Source of the DNA: Kitasatospora sp. Root107 | GTDB lineage: Bacteria; Actinomycetota; Actinomycetes; Streptomycetales; Streptomycetaceae | Reading direction: 5' to 3' | NCBI RefSeq assembly: GCF_001424875.1 | Contig: NZ_LMCT01000007.1 | Location: 1 to 64,000 of the forward strand | DNA length: 64,000 bases | Shown here: positions 25,150 to 33,593 of the stretch, piece after piece | How the letters are laid out: each line of letters starts with the position of its first letter | Numbering within the stretch: the stretch's first letter is position 1 | Made by a program: the position numbers and the translations under genes | Notes under the pieces: generated by a model | What the model was told of the DNA's origin: nothing | Databases searched by the model: none | Seen by the model: only the letters and a program-made list of their open reading frames with translations

Positions 25150-26190
25150 ATGTGGTACACCGAGTTCGCCTTCGCGGCCGGCGCCCAACTGCTGACCGGC
25201 GTCAACGCGTCGTCCGCCCTGCGCCGCCTGCGGCACGTGCCGCAGCCCCAGGGTCTGCCCGGCCGGGGCCTGCCGCTGCTGGAGACCGCCTTCCTGGCCG
25301 GCGGCCCGGCCCGGGTGGCCGACACCGTGGTGGTCCGGATGCAGCAGGAGGGCCGGCTGATCGTCTCCCGCTCCGGCCAGGTCACCGTGACCGACCGGAA
25401 CGCCCGGGACGCCGTCGAGGCGGTGCTGATCACCGCAGCCGGCTCGTACGGACGGGCCGAACTGTCCACGCTGCGGCGCACCGTGAGCCGCAGTGAGCAC
25501 GTCCAGCGGATCGGGGACGGCCTGGCCGCCCGAGGTCTGATGCGGCGTCCGGAGCTGTACCGGAAGGCGGTGAACGCCCGGAAGCTGCTCTGGTTCGCCC
25601 AGGTCGCGGTGGTCGTCCTCGGGGTGGTGTCCGCTTTCCAGTGGTTCGGGGCCTCCGTCAAGGAGCAGGGCACCGAGATCGCGCCGTTCTTCCCGTTCCT
25701 CGGGCTGCTGCTGGTCGGCCTGTTCTGGCTGGCCGCCACCCGCCCCGAGCGGAGCCGGATCACCCCGGCTGGGGTCAGGCAGCTGGAGCTGATGCGGAAC
25801 GGCTCCCGCCCGTGGGTGCCGGGCGACCAGGCGCTGGTCGGCGGCGCTGTGGTGCTCGGCGCCCTGGCGTTGGAGGGCGTGGTCACGCTGGAGGACGAAG
25901 AACTGCAGGCGGCCCTGACGGCCCGTCCGGTCTTGGGCTCGTCCTCCAGCAGCTCCAGCAGCTCCAGCGGTGACTCCGGCAGCTCGGCCACCTGGTGCTC
26001 CTCGGGCGACCCGGGCAGCTCCGGCGACTCCGGCTCCTCGTCCGGCTGCGGTTCCTCCTCCAGCTGCGGTTCCTCGAGCAGCAACAGCTGCGGCTCGTCC
26101 AGCAGTTCCTCCAGCTGCGGCTCCTCCAGCAGCTCCAGCTGCAGCTCGTCGAGCAGCAGCTGCGGGGGCGGCAGCAGCTGCGGCAGCTGA
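25150..26190 (+). CDS. TIGR04222-like membrane protein with a Ser/Gly/Cys-rich tail (candidate modified substrate)
   Basis: The 346-residue protein has a cytoplasmic N-terminal domain (about 35-140: LPLLETAFLAGGPARVADTV, QQEGRLIVSRSGQVTVTD, a winged-helix-like pattern), then two transmembrane helices (about 147-165 and 180-197), a short conserved segment (DQALVGGAVVLGALALEGVV), and an extreme low-complexity tail at 261-346. The tail is almost only Ser and Gly with eight Cys at 283, 300, 306, 314, 323, 331, 338 and 344. Proteins of this type are annotated as TIGR04222 and neighbour DUF692 genes. I infer that the tail is acted on by the upstream enzyme. ATG 25150 follows GGGGGAAAG. Confidence 0.8.
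   Translation: MWYTEFAFAAGAQLLTGVNASSALRRLRHVPQPQGLPGRGLPLLETAFLAGGPARVADTVVVRMQQEGRLIVSRSGQVTVTDRNARDAVEAVLITAAGSYGRAELSTLRRTVSRSEHVQRIGDGLAARGLMRRPELYRKAVNARKLLWFAQVAVVVLGVVSAFQWFGASVKEQGTEIAPFFPFLGLLLVGLFWLAATRPERSRITPAGVRQLELMRNGSRPWVPGDQALVGGAVVLGALALEGVVTLEDEELQAALTARPVLGSSSSSSSSSSGDSGSSATWCSSGDPGSSGDSGSSSGCGSSSSCGSSSSNSCGSSSSSSSCGSSSSSSCSSSSSSCGGGSSCGS
25936..26190 (+). repeat. Low-complexity coding repeat for the Cys/Ser tail
   Basis: The last 85 codons are built from degenerate AGC/TCC/TCG serine codons broken by TGC and GGC. TGC occurs every 6-9 codons in the distal half. The unit is not an exact tandem repeat, so length changes by slippage are plausible but the codon mix suggests selection on the protein. 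Confidence 0.7.
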
Positions 26191-26220
26191 CCAGGTGACA
26201 CCCACGGGGGGATGATCCAC

Positions 26221-27126
26221 ATGCAGTACGTCGAACTCGCCGTCGCAGCCGGGCTGGTGGCTGTCACCGGCCTCTGGTCCACGGCCGCGAACCACCGGCT
26301 GAAGCACCCGAAGAACCCGCAGCGGACGCCGCACAACGGGCTGCCACTGCTGGAGGCGGCCTACCTGGCCGGCGGCCCGGCCCGGGTCGCGGACACCGTG
26401 CTCGCCCGGATGGAGCAGGAGGGCCGGCTGATCGTCCCGCGCACGGGTCAGGCCACCCTGACCGACCGTACCTCGCACGATCCGGTCGAGGCCGATCTGA
26501 TCCGGGTGGTCGGCCCGACCGGACGGGCCCACCCGGCCACCCTGCGACGGGCGGTGCTGACCAGTCGCCACCTACGCCTGATCGACCGGCGGTTGACCGA
26601 CCGGGGCCTGCTCCACCGGCCCCGGCAGCAGCGGGCAGCGGTCCGGGCGAACCTCCTGCTGCTGGGCGCAGTCGGCCTCGGGGCCGCACTCGGGGCGGTC
26701 GCCGTCACCCGGCGGCTGCTCGCCCCCGGCGACGGCCTGCTGCCGCTGCTCGCCTTCCTGGTCCTGCTGCCCGCCGGACTGCTCTGGCAGCGCCGGACCT
26801 CCCCCGGCCGAGGGCGGATCACCCGGGCCGGCCACGAGCAGCTGGAGCACCTGCGCACCGGCACCGCCCGCCCGGCCCCTCACCCGGCCCCCAGCCAGGC
26901 CGCAGCCGGCCGCAGGGCCGCGCCCCCCAGCACCGCGCCACTCGGCTCGGCGCCGAACGCGGGCGAGCAACTCGGTGTGGCCATCGCCGAGTTGGTCCTG
27001 TACGGCACCCTGGCGGAGGACCCCGCCGACTGGTCGGCGGACCTGGACGGGACGACCTACGGCGACAGCGGCTCATCGGACTCCGGGGGCTTCGACAGCT
27101 GCGGCTCCGGCGGGGGCGGCGACTGA
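26221..27126 (+). CDS. TIGR04222-like membrane protein, second paralogue
   Basis: The 301-residue protein repeats the architecture of the upstream gene: LPLLEAAYLAGGPARVADTVL, MEQEGRLIVPRTGQATLTD and a winged-helix-like domain, then two hydrophobic helices (VRANLLLLGAVGLGAALGAV and LPLLAFLVLLPAGLL), and EQLGVAIAELVLYGTLAEDP. Its tail is much shorter, YGDSGSSDSGGFDSCGSGGGGD, with a single Cys. I prefer the ATG at 26221, nine bases after a run of six G; the ATG at 26212 abuts that run. Thirty bases separate it from the previous gene, so one operon is likely. It may be a second, minimal substrate of the DUF692 enzyme or a structural partner. Confidence 0.75.
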   Translation: MQYVELAVAAGLVAVTGLWSTAANHRLKHPKNPQRTPHNGLPLLEAAYLAGGPARVADTVLARMEQEGRLIVPRTGQATLTDRTSHDPVEADLIRVVGPTGRAHPATLRRAVLTSRHLRLIDRRLTDRGLLHRPRQQRAAVRANLLLLGAVGLGAALGAVAVTRRLLAPGDGLLPLLAFLVLLPAGLLWQRRTSPGRGRITRAGHEQLEHLRTGTARPAPHPAPSQAAAGRRAAPPSTAPLGSAPNAGEQLGVAIAELVLYGTLAEDPADWSADLDGTTYGDSGSSDSGGFDSCGSGGGGD

Positions 27127-27206
27127 CGCGGCCACCCGGGCCTGGGCCCGTCCACGGACCGGACGGACAGTCACAGTTCGGTACCGCAGTCCAGGAATCC
27201 TTTCCA

Positions 27207-27230
27207 TTGACACAGGTACCGGTCTAGAAC
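27207..27230 (+). promoter_or_regulatory. Candidate promoter before the third membrane paralogue
   Basis: TTGACA at 27207-27212 and TAGAAC at 27225-27230, six bases before ATG 27237, suggest a leaderless transcript. The 12-base spacer is shorter than the usual 17, so confidence is low. Confidence 0.3.
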
Positions 27231-27236
27231 AAGGCC

Positions 27237-28034
27237 ATGTGGTTGCTCCTGCTCGCCCCTGCCCTGCTCGCGGCCGTACTCTCCTGCTTGCGGCTGGTCC
27301 GGGCCGCAGCCACCGCGGACTCGCTGACCGGGCCGGCCCGGTCGCACCCCGTGGACCCGGTCGGGGTCGGCCTCTACGAGACCGCCTATCTGGCCGGCGG
27401 CCCGGTCCGGGTGGTCGAGCTGGCCCTGGTGCTGATGACCGGCCGGGGGCGGCTGCACCTGGCGCACACCGGCTGGACCTCGGTGGTCGATCCGCACGGC
27501 CGGAGCCGCCTGGAGCGGGCCCTGATCACCGCGATCGGCCCCGAGGGGCAGAGCCGCACCGGCGAGCTCCGGGACCGGCTGGCGGCTCACCCGATCGTGC
27601 TGGAGATCGGCGGACGGCTGGTCCAGGCCGGTCTGGCCACCCCGCCGATGGTCCGGGAGCGAACCCTGCTGGCGGTCCGTCAGGTCCGGCGGGCCCTGCT
27701 GCTGTCGGTCGCGCTGCTCGGCGCCGCGCTGGCCGTGGCCGCCCCCGGCACCGGTGACGCCGGGTCGGCGGTGGCCTGGTTCTCGCTGCCGATCATCCTG
27801 ACCAGCGGCACCCTGCTGATGGCCCGGGTGGACGTCCACCCGTACACCCGCTGGGCCACCCCGGCCGGCCAGGACCTGCTGAACGCCGCCCGCCTCCCGC
27901 ACCAGGCCGGCGACCCCACCGAGCCGCCCCCCGGCCTGCCCGACGCGGCCGAACGCGAACTCCTCACCGCCGTCGCCGTGGTGGGCCCGGCCGCCCTGCC
28001 GGACGCCCGGCTGCGGGCGGCCCTGCGCAACTGA
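27237..28034 (+). CDS. TIGR04222-like membrane protein, third paralogue without Cys tail
   Basis: This 265-residue protein opens with a membrane helix (LLLLAPALLAAVLSCLRLV), then GLYETAYLAGGPVRVVELALV and MTGRGRLHLAHTGWTSVVD, a degenerate version of the shared N-terminal domain. Two further helices follow (LLLSVALLGAALAVAAPG and WFSLPIILTSGTLLMARV), then RELLTAVAVVGPAALPD, matching the conserved segment of its two paralogues. It ends there, so the Ser/Gly/Cys tail is missing. It may be a tail-free scaffold or a relic of duplication. The ATG has only AAGG nearby, and a TTGACA and a TAGAAC lie just upstream, suggesting a separate promoter. Confidence 0.72.
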   Translation: MWLLLLAPALLAAVLSCLRLVRAAATADSLTGPARSHPVDPVGVGLYETAYLAGGPVRVVELALVLMTGRGRLHLAHTGWTSVVDPHGRSRLERALITAIGPEGQSRTGELRDRLAAHPIVLEIGGRLVQAGLATPPMVRERTLLAVRQVRRALLLSVALLGAALAVAAPGTGDAGSAVAWFSLPIILTSGTLLMARVDVHPYTRWATPAGQDLLNAARLPHQAGDPTEPPPGLPDAAERELLTAVAVVGPAALPDARLRAALRN

Positions 28035-28483
28035 ACGACGCCCCGCACACGCCTCGAACCGGCCGGGCCGGGCCCACCGGCGGTCAGCCGGGCCGCCCGG
28101 ACCGACTGGTTCCGGCCAGTCGGCGGCACCGGCGGCGGGAGCAGGACGGGACGGCGGGCGAGTGCCGGGGCGCCCGGTCACCGAGGGTGGGCGCCCGGTG
28201 GGGGCGGGGTGTCCGGTGGGGGTGGGCGAGAGCGGTGGGACGGGTTCCGCAAAGGCCGACAACCGCCGGTCGGTTCATGTCACCGGTCTGGGCCGAGCGC
28301 ACATGCCCTCCTACGATGTGAGGCGCCGTCGGGCCCGATCACCGAAGGCGACGGCCGACGCCGGGCACCGCCGGGCGCACCTACCCCGGCCCCGTCCCGT
28401 TCGGCCGCGGCCCGCCCCGGATCCCGGAGCGGACCCGCAGCGCAGGCTGCACGCCCGTCCTCACCACTCCAGGGGGTACGCCC
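28035..28483. other. Intergenic region upstream of the secreted repeat protein
   Basis: About 450 very GC-rich bases with G-run-rich stretches (28160-28240) and no frame of natural composition. Short imperfect inverted GC repeats near 28085-28135 could terminate the membrane-protein operon. The promoter of the secreted protein must lie near 28300-28440, but I cannot point to it. Confidence 0.4.
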
Positions 28484-29590
28484 ATGCACGCCCGCACCGT
28501 CGCACCGTCGATCAGACCCGTCCGCGCCGTTCTGCTCGTCCTGGCCATGCTGGCCGCACTGCTCGCCGCCGCCCTGCCGACGGCCGGGGTCGCCCGGGCC
28601 GCCGTACCGGACCGCTGGGGCTTCGCGTTCCTCGACAACCCGACCCCGCCGGCCGGGTACGTCCCCGATCTCACCCGGCAGTGGGGCAGTTGGCCCTCCC
28701 CGGCCGCCAATCCGGTGAAGGTGGACCAGCTCGGAGTCGGCAAGTACCTGGTGCACTTCCCGCTGATCGCCGGCCCAGGCGGCATCGCCCACGTGACCGC
28801 GGTCGGCCGCACCGGTGACTGGTGCCAGCTCAAGGGCTGGTCCACCGCGGGCACCGGGCAGGACGTCGCGGTGAACTGCTACAGACTCGGCGGCGCACCG
28901 GTCAACAGCCTGTTCACCGTGCTCTACACGACCAGCAGCGGGGTGCCCTCACCGGCCGGTGGCAGCTACGGCTACACCTACTCGGCGGTCAGCGGCGCGG
29001 TCCTCGCCCAGTACAACTCCGCCGGCGCGGTCAACACGGTGAGCCACGGCTCGACCGGCATCTGGAAGGCCTGGCTGCCCGGCCTCGGGCTGTCCACCCA
29101 GGCCGGCAACATCGAGGTCACCGCGATGGACCCGTTCCAGGGCGCACACTGCAAGGTGGCCGACTGGGTGCCTGGAGCGACCGGCCAGACCATCGTGGTG
29201 ACCTGCTTCAACGCGGCCAACGTCCCGTACGACACCCAGTGGACGCTGAGTTACTCGCTCAAGCGCGCGGTGCACGGGCCGGCGTTCCCGCCGAAGTCGT
29301 TCGGCTACCTGTGGTTCAACGGCGGGGTGCCCGCGGCCACCAACTTCAACTCCAGCGGCGCGGTCAACACGCTCGCCGGCGCATCCCCGTACACCGTCAC
29401 GCTGCCCGGGGTCGCCGTCGTCCCGGACACCGCGCACGCCACGGCCTACGGCTCCGGCCCGGGCTGGTGCGGGCTCACCACACCCTGGACCCGCAGCGCG
29501 GGCACCGTGAAGCTCTCCACGATCTGCTTCAACACCGCCGGATCGCCGGTCGCGGCCCCGTTCCTGACCGCCTACAGCTCGGCGTTCTGA
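28484..29590 (+). CDS. Secreted three-repeat cysteine-paired protein
   Basis: The 368-residue protein has a long signal peptide (RPVRAVLLVLAMLAALLAAA, cleavage probably near ARA-AVP at 39-40). The mature part consists of three repeats of about 105 residues. Each repeat begins with an aromatic/Gly strand (WGFAFLDNP, YGYTYSAVSG, FGYLWFNGG), has a YNSAGAVNT/FNSSGAVNT motif in the second and third, and carries one cysteine pair: 114/132, 223/241 and 329/348. The near-identical pair spacing suggests one disulfide per beta-rich domain. I recognise no enzyme motif; an extracellular binding or structural role is inference. GGGGG precedes the ATG. Confidence 0.75.
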   Translation: MHARTVAPSIRPVRAVLLVLAMLAALLAAALPTAGVARAAVPDRWGFAFLDNPTPPAGYVPDLTRQWGSWPSPAANPVKVDQLGVGKYLVHFPLIAGPGGIAHVTAVGRTGDWCQLKGWSTAGTGQDVAVNCYRLGGAPVNSLFTVLYTTSSGVPSPAGGSYGYTYSAVSGAVLAQYNSAGAVNTVSHGSTGIWKAWLPGLGLSTQAGNIEVTAMDPFQGAHCKVADWVPGATGQTIVVTCFNAANVPYDTQWTLSYSLKRAVHGPAFPPKSFGYLWFNGGVPAATNFNSSGAVNTLAGASPYTVTLPGVAVVPDTAHATAYGSGPGWCGLTTPWTRSAGTVKLSTICFNTAGSPVAAPFLTAYSSAF

Positions 29591-29636
29591 CGCACCGTGG
29601 GCCGGGCCCGGTCACCCGGGCCCGGCCGCACGCCGG

Positions 29637-30350
29637 TCAGGCCAGGCCGTTGAGCAGGTCCGCGATCGGCTTGCGACGGCCGGTGTAGAACGGGACCTCC
29701 TCGCGGACGTGCAGCCGGGCCCGGGACGGGCGCAGGTCGCGCATCAGGTCGACGATCCGGTGCAGCTCGTCCGCCTCGAAGGCGAGCAGCCACTCGTAGT
29801 CGCCGAGCGCGAACGAGGCCACCGTGTTGGCCCGCACGTCGGGGTAGCCCCGGGCCATCTTGCCGTGCTCGGCGAGCATCGCGCGCCGCTCGTCGTCCGG
29901 CAGCAGGTACCACTCGTAGGAGCGCACGAACGGGTACACGCAGATGTACTCGCGCGGCTCCTCGTCGGCGAGGAACGCCGGGATGTGCGACTTGTTGAAC
30001 TCGGCCGGGCGGTGCAGCGCCATGTTCGACCAGACCGGCTCCAGCCGACGGCCGAGGGCGGTGCGACGGAAGCGGTTGTACGCCTCCTGGAGGTCGTCCG
30101 AGTCCTCGGCGTGCCACCAGATCATCAGGTCCGCGTCGGCCCGCAGGCCGGAGACGTCGTAACTGCCGCGCACCGTGACGTCCTTGGCGGCGAGCTGCGC
30201 GAACAGCTCGTCGACCTCGGCGGCCAGCGCGGTCCGGTCCTCGGGCAGCTCGGCCTTGAGCTTGAACACCGACCACATGGTGTAGCGGATGACCTGGTTG
30301 AGGTCGCGGGCCTTCTTCTTCGCGGGCTGCTGTTCAGCGGACTCAGTCAT
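29637..30350 (-). CDS. hemQ: Coproheme decarboxylase / chlorite-dismutase-like HemQ
   Basis: HemQ converts coproheme to haem b using H2O2, the last step of the coproporphyrin-dependent pathway of Gram-positive bacteria. The 237-residue protein contains [50 protein letters not shown], the haem-ligand region [23 protein letters not shown], and a C-terminal [12 protein letters not shown]. The ATG at 30350 overlaps the hemG stop (ATGA), so the two are coupled and form an operon. Length and motifs are complete. Confidence 0.93.
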   Translation of the reverse strand: MTESAEQQPAKKKARDLNQVIRYTMWSVFKLKAELPEDRTALAAEVDELFAQLAAKDVTVRGSYDVSGLRADADLMIWWHAEDSDDLQEAYNRFRRTALGRRLEPVWSNMALHRPAEFNKSHIPAFLADEEPREYICVYPFVRSYEWYLLPDDERRAMLAEHGKMARGYPDVRANTVASFALGDYEWLLAFEADELHRIVDLMRDLRPSRARLHVREEVPFYTGRRKPIADLLNGLA

Positions 30351-31744
30351 GCGCCCATTCTCCCTTCCCTGACGGGCGCACCGGCGCCCGGGGTCAACAC
30401 CTCGTTGACGGCGCGCCGGGCACTGGCGACACAGGCCGGGATGCCGACCCCGTCGTAGGCCGCGCCACAGACGGCCAGACCGGTCCCGGCCACCGCCGCC
30501 CGGATCCTGGCCACCCGGTCCAGATGCCCGACCGGATACTGCGGCAGACCGCCGGCCCAGCGGGTCACCGCACTGTCGTACGGCTTCGCGTGCAGGCCGA
30601 CCGCGTCGGCCAGGTCGGCCAGCGAGCGGGTCACCAGCTCCTGGTCCGAGAGACCGAGCGCGGCCTCCTCCCGGTGCCGACCGAGCGAGGTACGGAGCAG
30701 GAAGCTGTCCGGCGCCGAACGCTCCAGCCAGCCCCACTTGTTGGAGGAGAAGGTGGACGCCTTGATCTGCCGGCCGTCCACCGGCGGCACCAGGAAGCCG
30801 CTGCCGGTGAGCCCGGCGTCCAGGTCGGCCCGGCGGAACGCCATCGTCACCAGGGCCATTCCGGCGTACTCCACCGTGCCCAACTCGGCGGCCGCAGCCG
30901 GGACTTCGGCCGCCAGCAGCTTCGCCGCCTGCGGGGCCGGCACCGCCAGGATCACCGCGTCGGCATGTAGCACCTCGCCGTTGCTGACGATCCGCCAGCC
31001 CTCGGGGGTGCGGCGCAGCTCCTGGACCGGACTGTCGGTGCGCAGCTCGGCCCCGTTCTTCCGGCAGGCCGCCGCGACCGCCTCCGGGAGAGTGCCAAGA
31101 CCGCCGCGCAGGCCCTGGAAGACCGGGCCGCTACTGCTCGGACGGGCGATCAGTTCGCGCACCCCGGCGGCCAGCGAACCGCCCCGCTGCGCGATCGGCA
31201 GCAGCGCCGGGACGGCCGCGCGCAGCGAGATCTCGTCCGCATGCCCCGCGTACACCCCGCCGAGCAGCGGCTCCACCAGCCGGTCCACCACCTCACGGCC
31301 CAGCTTCGCCGCCACGTACGCCCCGATCGAGACGTCCGCCGCGACCTCGGCCTCGCCCTCCTGCCCGGCCCGCGCCACGCCCTCGGCGGTGAGCACCCCG
31401 GACTCCGCAAGCGCCGTCAGATCCCCCGGCACTCCCATCAACTGCCCACCGGGCAGCGGCCGCAGGGCACCCCTGGTCCAGATCGCCGCCTTCGCCGTAC
31501 TCGGCGGCTCCAGCTCCCCCGCCAGCCCGACCTCCCGGGCCAGCTCCACCGCCTCCGGCCGCCGCGCGAGCATCGACTCGGCCCCGAGGTCCACCCGGAC
31601 CCCACCGACCTCGCCGCCCTGCAACTTCCCGCCCAGCCGCCCGCTCGCCTCCAGCAGGGTGACCTTCGCCGCCCCACTCGCCAGCCACGCCGCGGTCAGC
31701 CCCGCGATACCGCCACCGATCACCACGACCCGCGTCTCTGCCAT
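30347..31744 (-). CDS. hemG: Coproporphyrinogen III / protoporphyrinogen oxidase
   Basis: This 465-residue FAD enzyme oxidises coproporphyrinogen III in the actinobacterial haem pathway (also called HemY). The N-terminal [18 protein letters not shown] is the FAD Rossmann motif, [14 protein letters not shown] follows, and [19 protein letters not shown] is the family signature. The C-terminus has [29 protein letters not shown], the second FAD contact. It is translationally coupled to hemQ. The gene is widely named hemG or hemY in Streptomyces; it is not the E. coli flavodoxin-type HemG. Confidence 0.92.
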   Translation of the reverse strand: MAETRVVVIGGGIAGLTAAWLASGAAKVTLLEASGRLGGKLQGGEVGGVRVDLGAESMLARRPEAVELAREVGLAGELEPPSTAKAAIWTRGALRPLPGGQLMGVPGDLTALAESGVLTAEGVARAGQEGEAEVAADVSIGAYVAAKLGREVVDRLVEPLLGGVYAGHADEISLRAAVPALLPIAQRGGSLAAGVRELIARPSSSGPVFQGLRGGLGTLPEAVAAACRKNGAELRTDSPVQELRRTPEGWRIVSNGEVLHADAVILAVPAPQAAKLLAAEVPAAAAELGTVEYAGMALVTMAFRRADLDAGLTGSGFLVPPVDGRQIKASTFSSNKWGWLERSAPDSFLLRTSLGRHREEAALGLSDQELVTRSLADLADAVGLHAKPYDSAVTRWAGGLPQYPVGHLDRVARIRAAVAGTGLAVCGAAYDGVGIPACVASARRAVNEVLTPGAGAPVREGRMGA

Positions 31745-31778
31745 GTCCCGCAGTCTCGCAGAGCCGTCGCAAAACCCA

Positions 31779-32363
31779 TCAATCAGGGCGCCGCCCGGTC
31801 AGCAGAGCATCAAGATCCACGGTGACCGGAAACGGCACCGGCCGCTTCAGCTCGCCCCGGAAGATCCCCACCGGGACGTAGCCGCCGGTCGGCACGTCGA
31901 GCTCGTAGACATGGACCACCGGCAGGTCACCCTCCCGCTCGACCAGCCAGTAGTGACCGATGCCCGCCTCGGCATACTTGCGGAGCTTCACCGTACGGTC
32001 CCGGTCCGCCGACTCCGGCGACACCACCTCGGCCACCAACAGGACGTCGGACGGCGCGAACCAGGTGCGGTCCGGGTCGAACTCCGCAGACGTGACCAGC
32101 AGGTCCGGCTCCGGCCGGTTCCGCCTGTCGAGGCGGATCGTCATCTCCCGCTCGACGCTGATCCCCTGCGGTGCCATGGCCCCAAGGGTGACGGTCAGAG
32201 CCGTGACAACCCGCCCGTGCCAGGCACGCTGGGGAGACATCATGAAGATCAGTGCTCCGTCGATCAGTTCGGTGTGCCGGGGTGCCTCGGTCAGGCGGTC
32301 GAGGTCATCCGCGAACCAACCCTCTTCGCGCGGTGGATACATCCAGTCGGGCAGCACGCTCAT
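31779..32363 (-). CDS. Uma2-family endonuclease-like protein
   Basis: The 194-residue protein carries the Uma2 (PF05685) PD-(D/E)XK-like signature: RHTELIDGALIFMMSP, the metal site RNRPEPDLLVTSAEF, and VLLVAEVVSPESADRD followed by KLRKYAEAGIGHYWLVERE. Such proteins occur in multiple copies in actinobacterial and cyanobacterial genomes; their substrate and role are unclear. It lies 34 bases upstream of hemG on the same strand and could share its transcript, although no functional link to haem synthesis is evident. Confidence 0.88.
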   Translation of the reverse strand: MSVLPDWMYPPREEGWFADDLDRLTEAPRHTELIDGALIFMMSPQRAWHGRVVTALTVTLGAMAPQGISVEREMTIRLDRRNRPEPDLLVTSAEFDPDRTWFAPSDVLLVAEVVSPESADRDRTVKLRKYAEAGIGHYWLVEREGDLPVVHVYELDVPTGGYVPVGIFRGELKRPVPFPVTVDLDALLTGRRPD

Positions 32364-32557
32364 GGGTTCAGCGTGTCACAGGACCGGCAGGCCGCTCCAG
32401 CTCCCGCGCGCAGGACGCCGCTGAGCGGACAGGGTGCGCCGCCTGCTGACCGCAACGCGACCGGCCCGTGACCGAGTTGCGATCACCGGAGCGGATCCCG
32501 GTCGGGCCGCCGTGCGTCCAAGGCAGGACGACAGCGGTTCAGGGAGGGATTCGGACC

Positions 32558-33538
32558 ATGACAGGCACGGGGTACGGAAGACGGCGGGCGGCTCTGGCGG
32601 TGGCGGGGGCGGCCACTGCGGCGGCGGTGCTGCTGAGCGGGTGCGGGGCGGGCCGGGACAGCGGCGGGAGGGCCACGGCGGCGGACGCGGTCGCGCCGCA
32701 GGCGCAGACCCAGAAGATGGCCGAGGGTGCAGCTGCGGCAGCCCCGGGAGCAGGCGGCGCCTCTGCCGCGCCGGTGGGGACGACGGAGGCCACCGCCCCC
32801 CGGTTGATCGCGTACACGGCCCAGCTCACGCTGCGCAGCAAGGAGCTGACCAGGACGCTGGAGCAGGCCCGCACGCTGGTCACGGCCGCCGGCGGCTACG
32901 TCGCGGGCGAGCAGCTCGGCGGCGGCAAGGGCGGGGACGGGAAGACGGGGGACGGCGGCGGCGCGACCGACGCGCGGCTGACGCTCAAGGTGCCGTCGGC
33001 GGCCTACCAGCAGAGTCTGGACCGGCTGGCCGGGCTGGGCGAGGTGCTGTCGCGGAGCAGCCAGGCGGACGACCTGACCCAGCAGGTGGCCGACGTGGAC
33101 AGCCGGCTCAAGACCCAGCAGGCCAGCGTGGACCGGGTCAGGAAGCTGATGGCGGAGGCGAAGACGCTGGCCGAGGTGGTCTCACTGGAGAGCGAACTGA
33201 GTCGCCGCGAGGCCGAGTTGGAGTCGCTGCAGCAGCGTCAGCAGGGGCTTGCGGCGCGTACCTCGCTGTCCACCATCACGCTCCAGGTGTACGCCGAGTC
33301 CGCTCCGGTGGCGACGGTCAAGGAGACCAAGGACGGCTTCTGGGAGTCGGTCGGCAACGCGCTGGGCGGCGGCTGGGACGTCCTGGTGGCGATCGTCCGC
33401 GGCCTGCTGATCGCGATCGCGGCGTTCGCGCCGTTCCTGCTGGTGCTGGCCCCGGTCGGCGGGCTGCTCTGGTGGCTGCGCCGCCGCGCCGGATCCCGGC
33501 CCGCCACCGAGCAGGAGGCGCAGGACCCCCAGGAGTGA
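32558..33538 (+). CDS. DUF4349-domain lipoprotein
   Basis: The 326-residue protein has a lipoprotein signal (RRRAALAVAG... with the lipobox LLSGC), then an Ala-rich linker. The DUF4349 domain follows: RLIAYTAQLTLRSKELTRTL, ARTLVTAAGGYVAGEQLGGG, LTLKVPSAAYQQSLDRLAGLG and a long coiled coil (DLTQQVADVDSRLKTQQASV...SRREAELESLQQRQ). It ends with one transmembrane helix and a basic cytoplasmic tail (LLWWLRRRAGSR). A lipid anchor at one end and a membrane helix at the other would form an extracellular loop. The role is unknown. GGGAGG precedes the ATG. Confidence 0.85.
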   Translation: MTGTGYGRRRAALAVAGAATAAAVLLSGCGAGRDSGGRATAADAVAPQAQTQKMAEGAAAAAPGAGGASAAPVGTTEATAPRLIAYTAQLTLRSKELTRTLEQARTLVTAAGGYVAGEQLGGGKGGDGKTGDGGGATDARLTLKVPSAAYQQSLDRLAGLGEVLSRSSQADDLTQQVADVDSRLKTQQASVDRVRKLMAEAKTLAEVVSLESELSRREAELESLQQRQQGLAARTSLSTITLQVYAESAPVATVKETKDGFWESVGNALGGGWDVLVAIVRGLLIAIAAFAPFLLVLAPVGGLLWWLRRRAGSRPATEQEAQDPQE

Positions 33539-33544
33539 CCGAAG

Positions 33545-33585
33545 CCCGGCCGACGGTCCGTCAGAGTGACGGGCCGTCGGCCGGG
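33545..33585. terminator. Bidirectional terminator between the lipoprotein gene and hemE
   Basis: A 12-bp perfect stem (33545-33556 with 33574-33585) encloses an inner CCGTCA/TGACGG stem. It lies between convergent stops. Confidence 0.8.
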
Positions 33586-33593
33586 CCGGTGGA

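Noticed and set aside
25936-26190. Possible tandem DNA repeat or CRISPR-like array
   Set aside because: There are no exact repeats with unique spacers. The pattern is degenerate serine and cysteine codons within a continuous reading frame.
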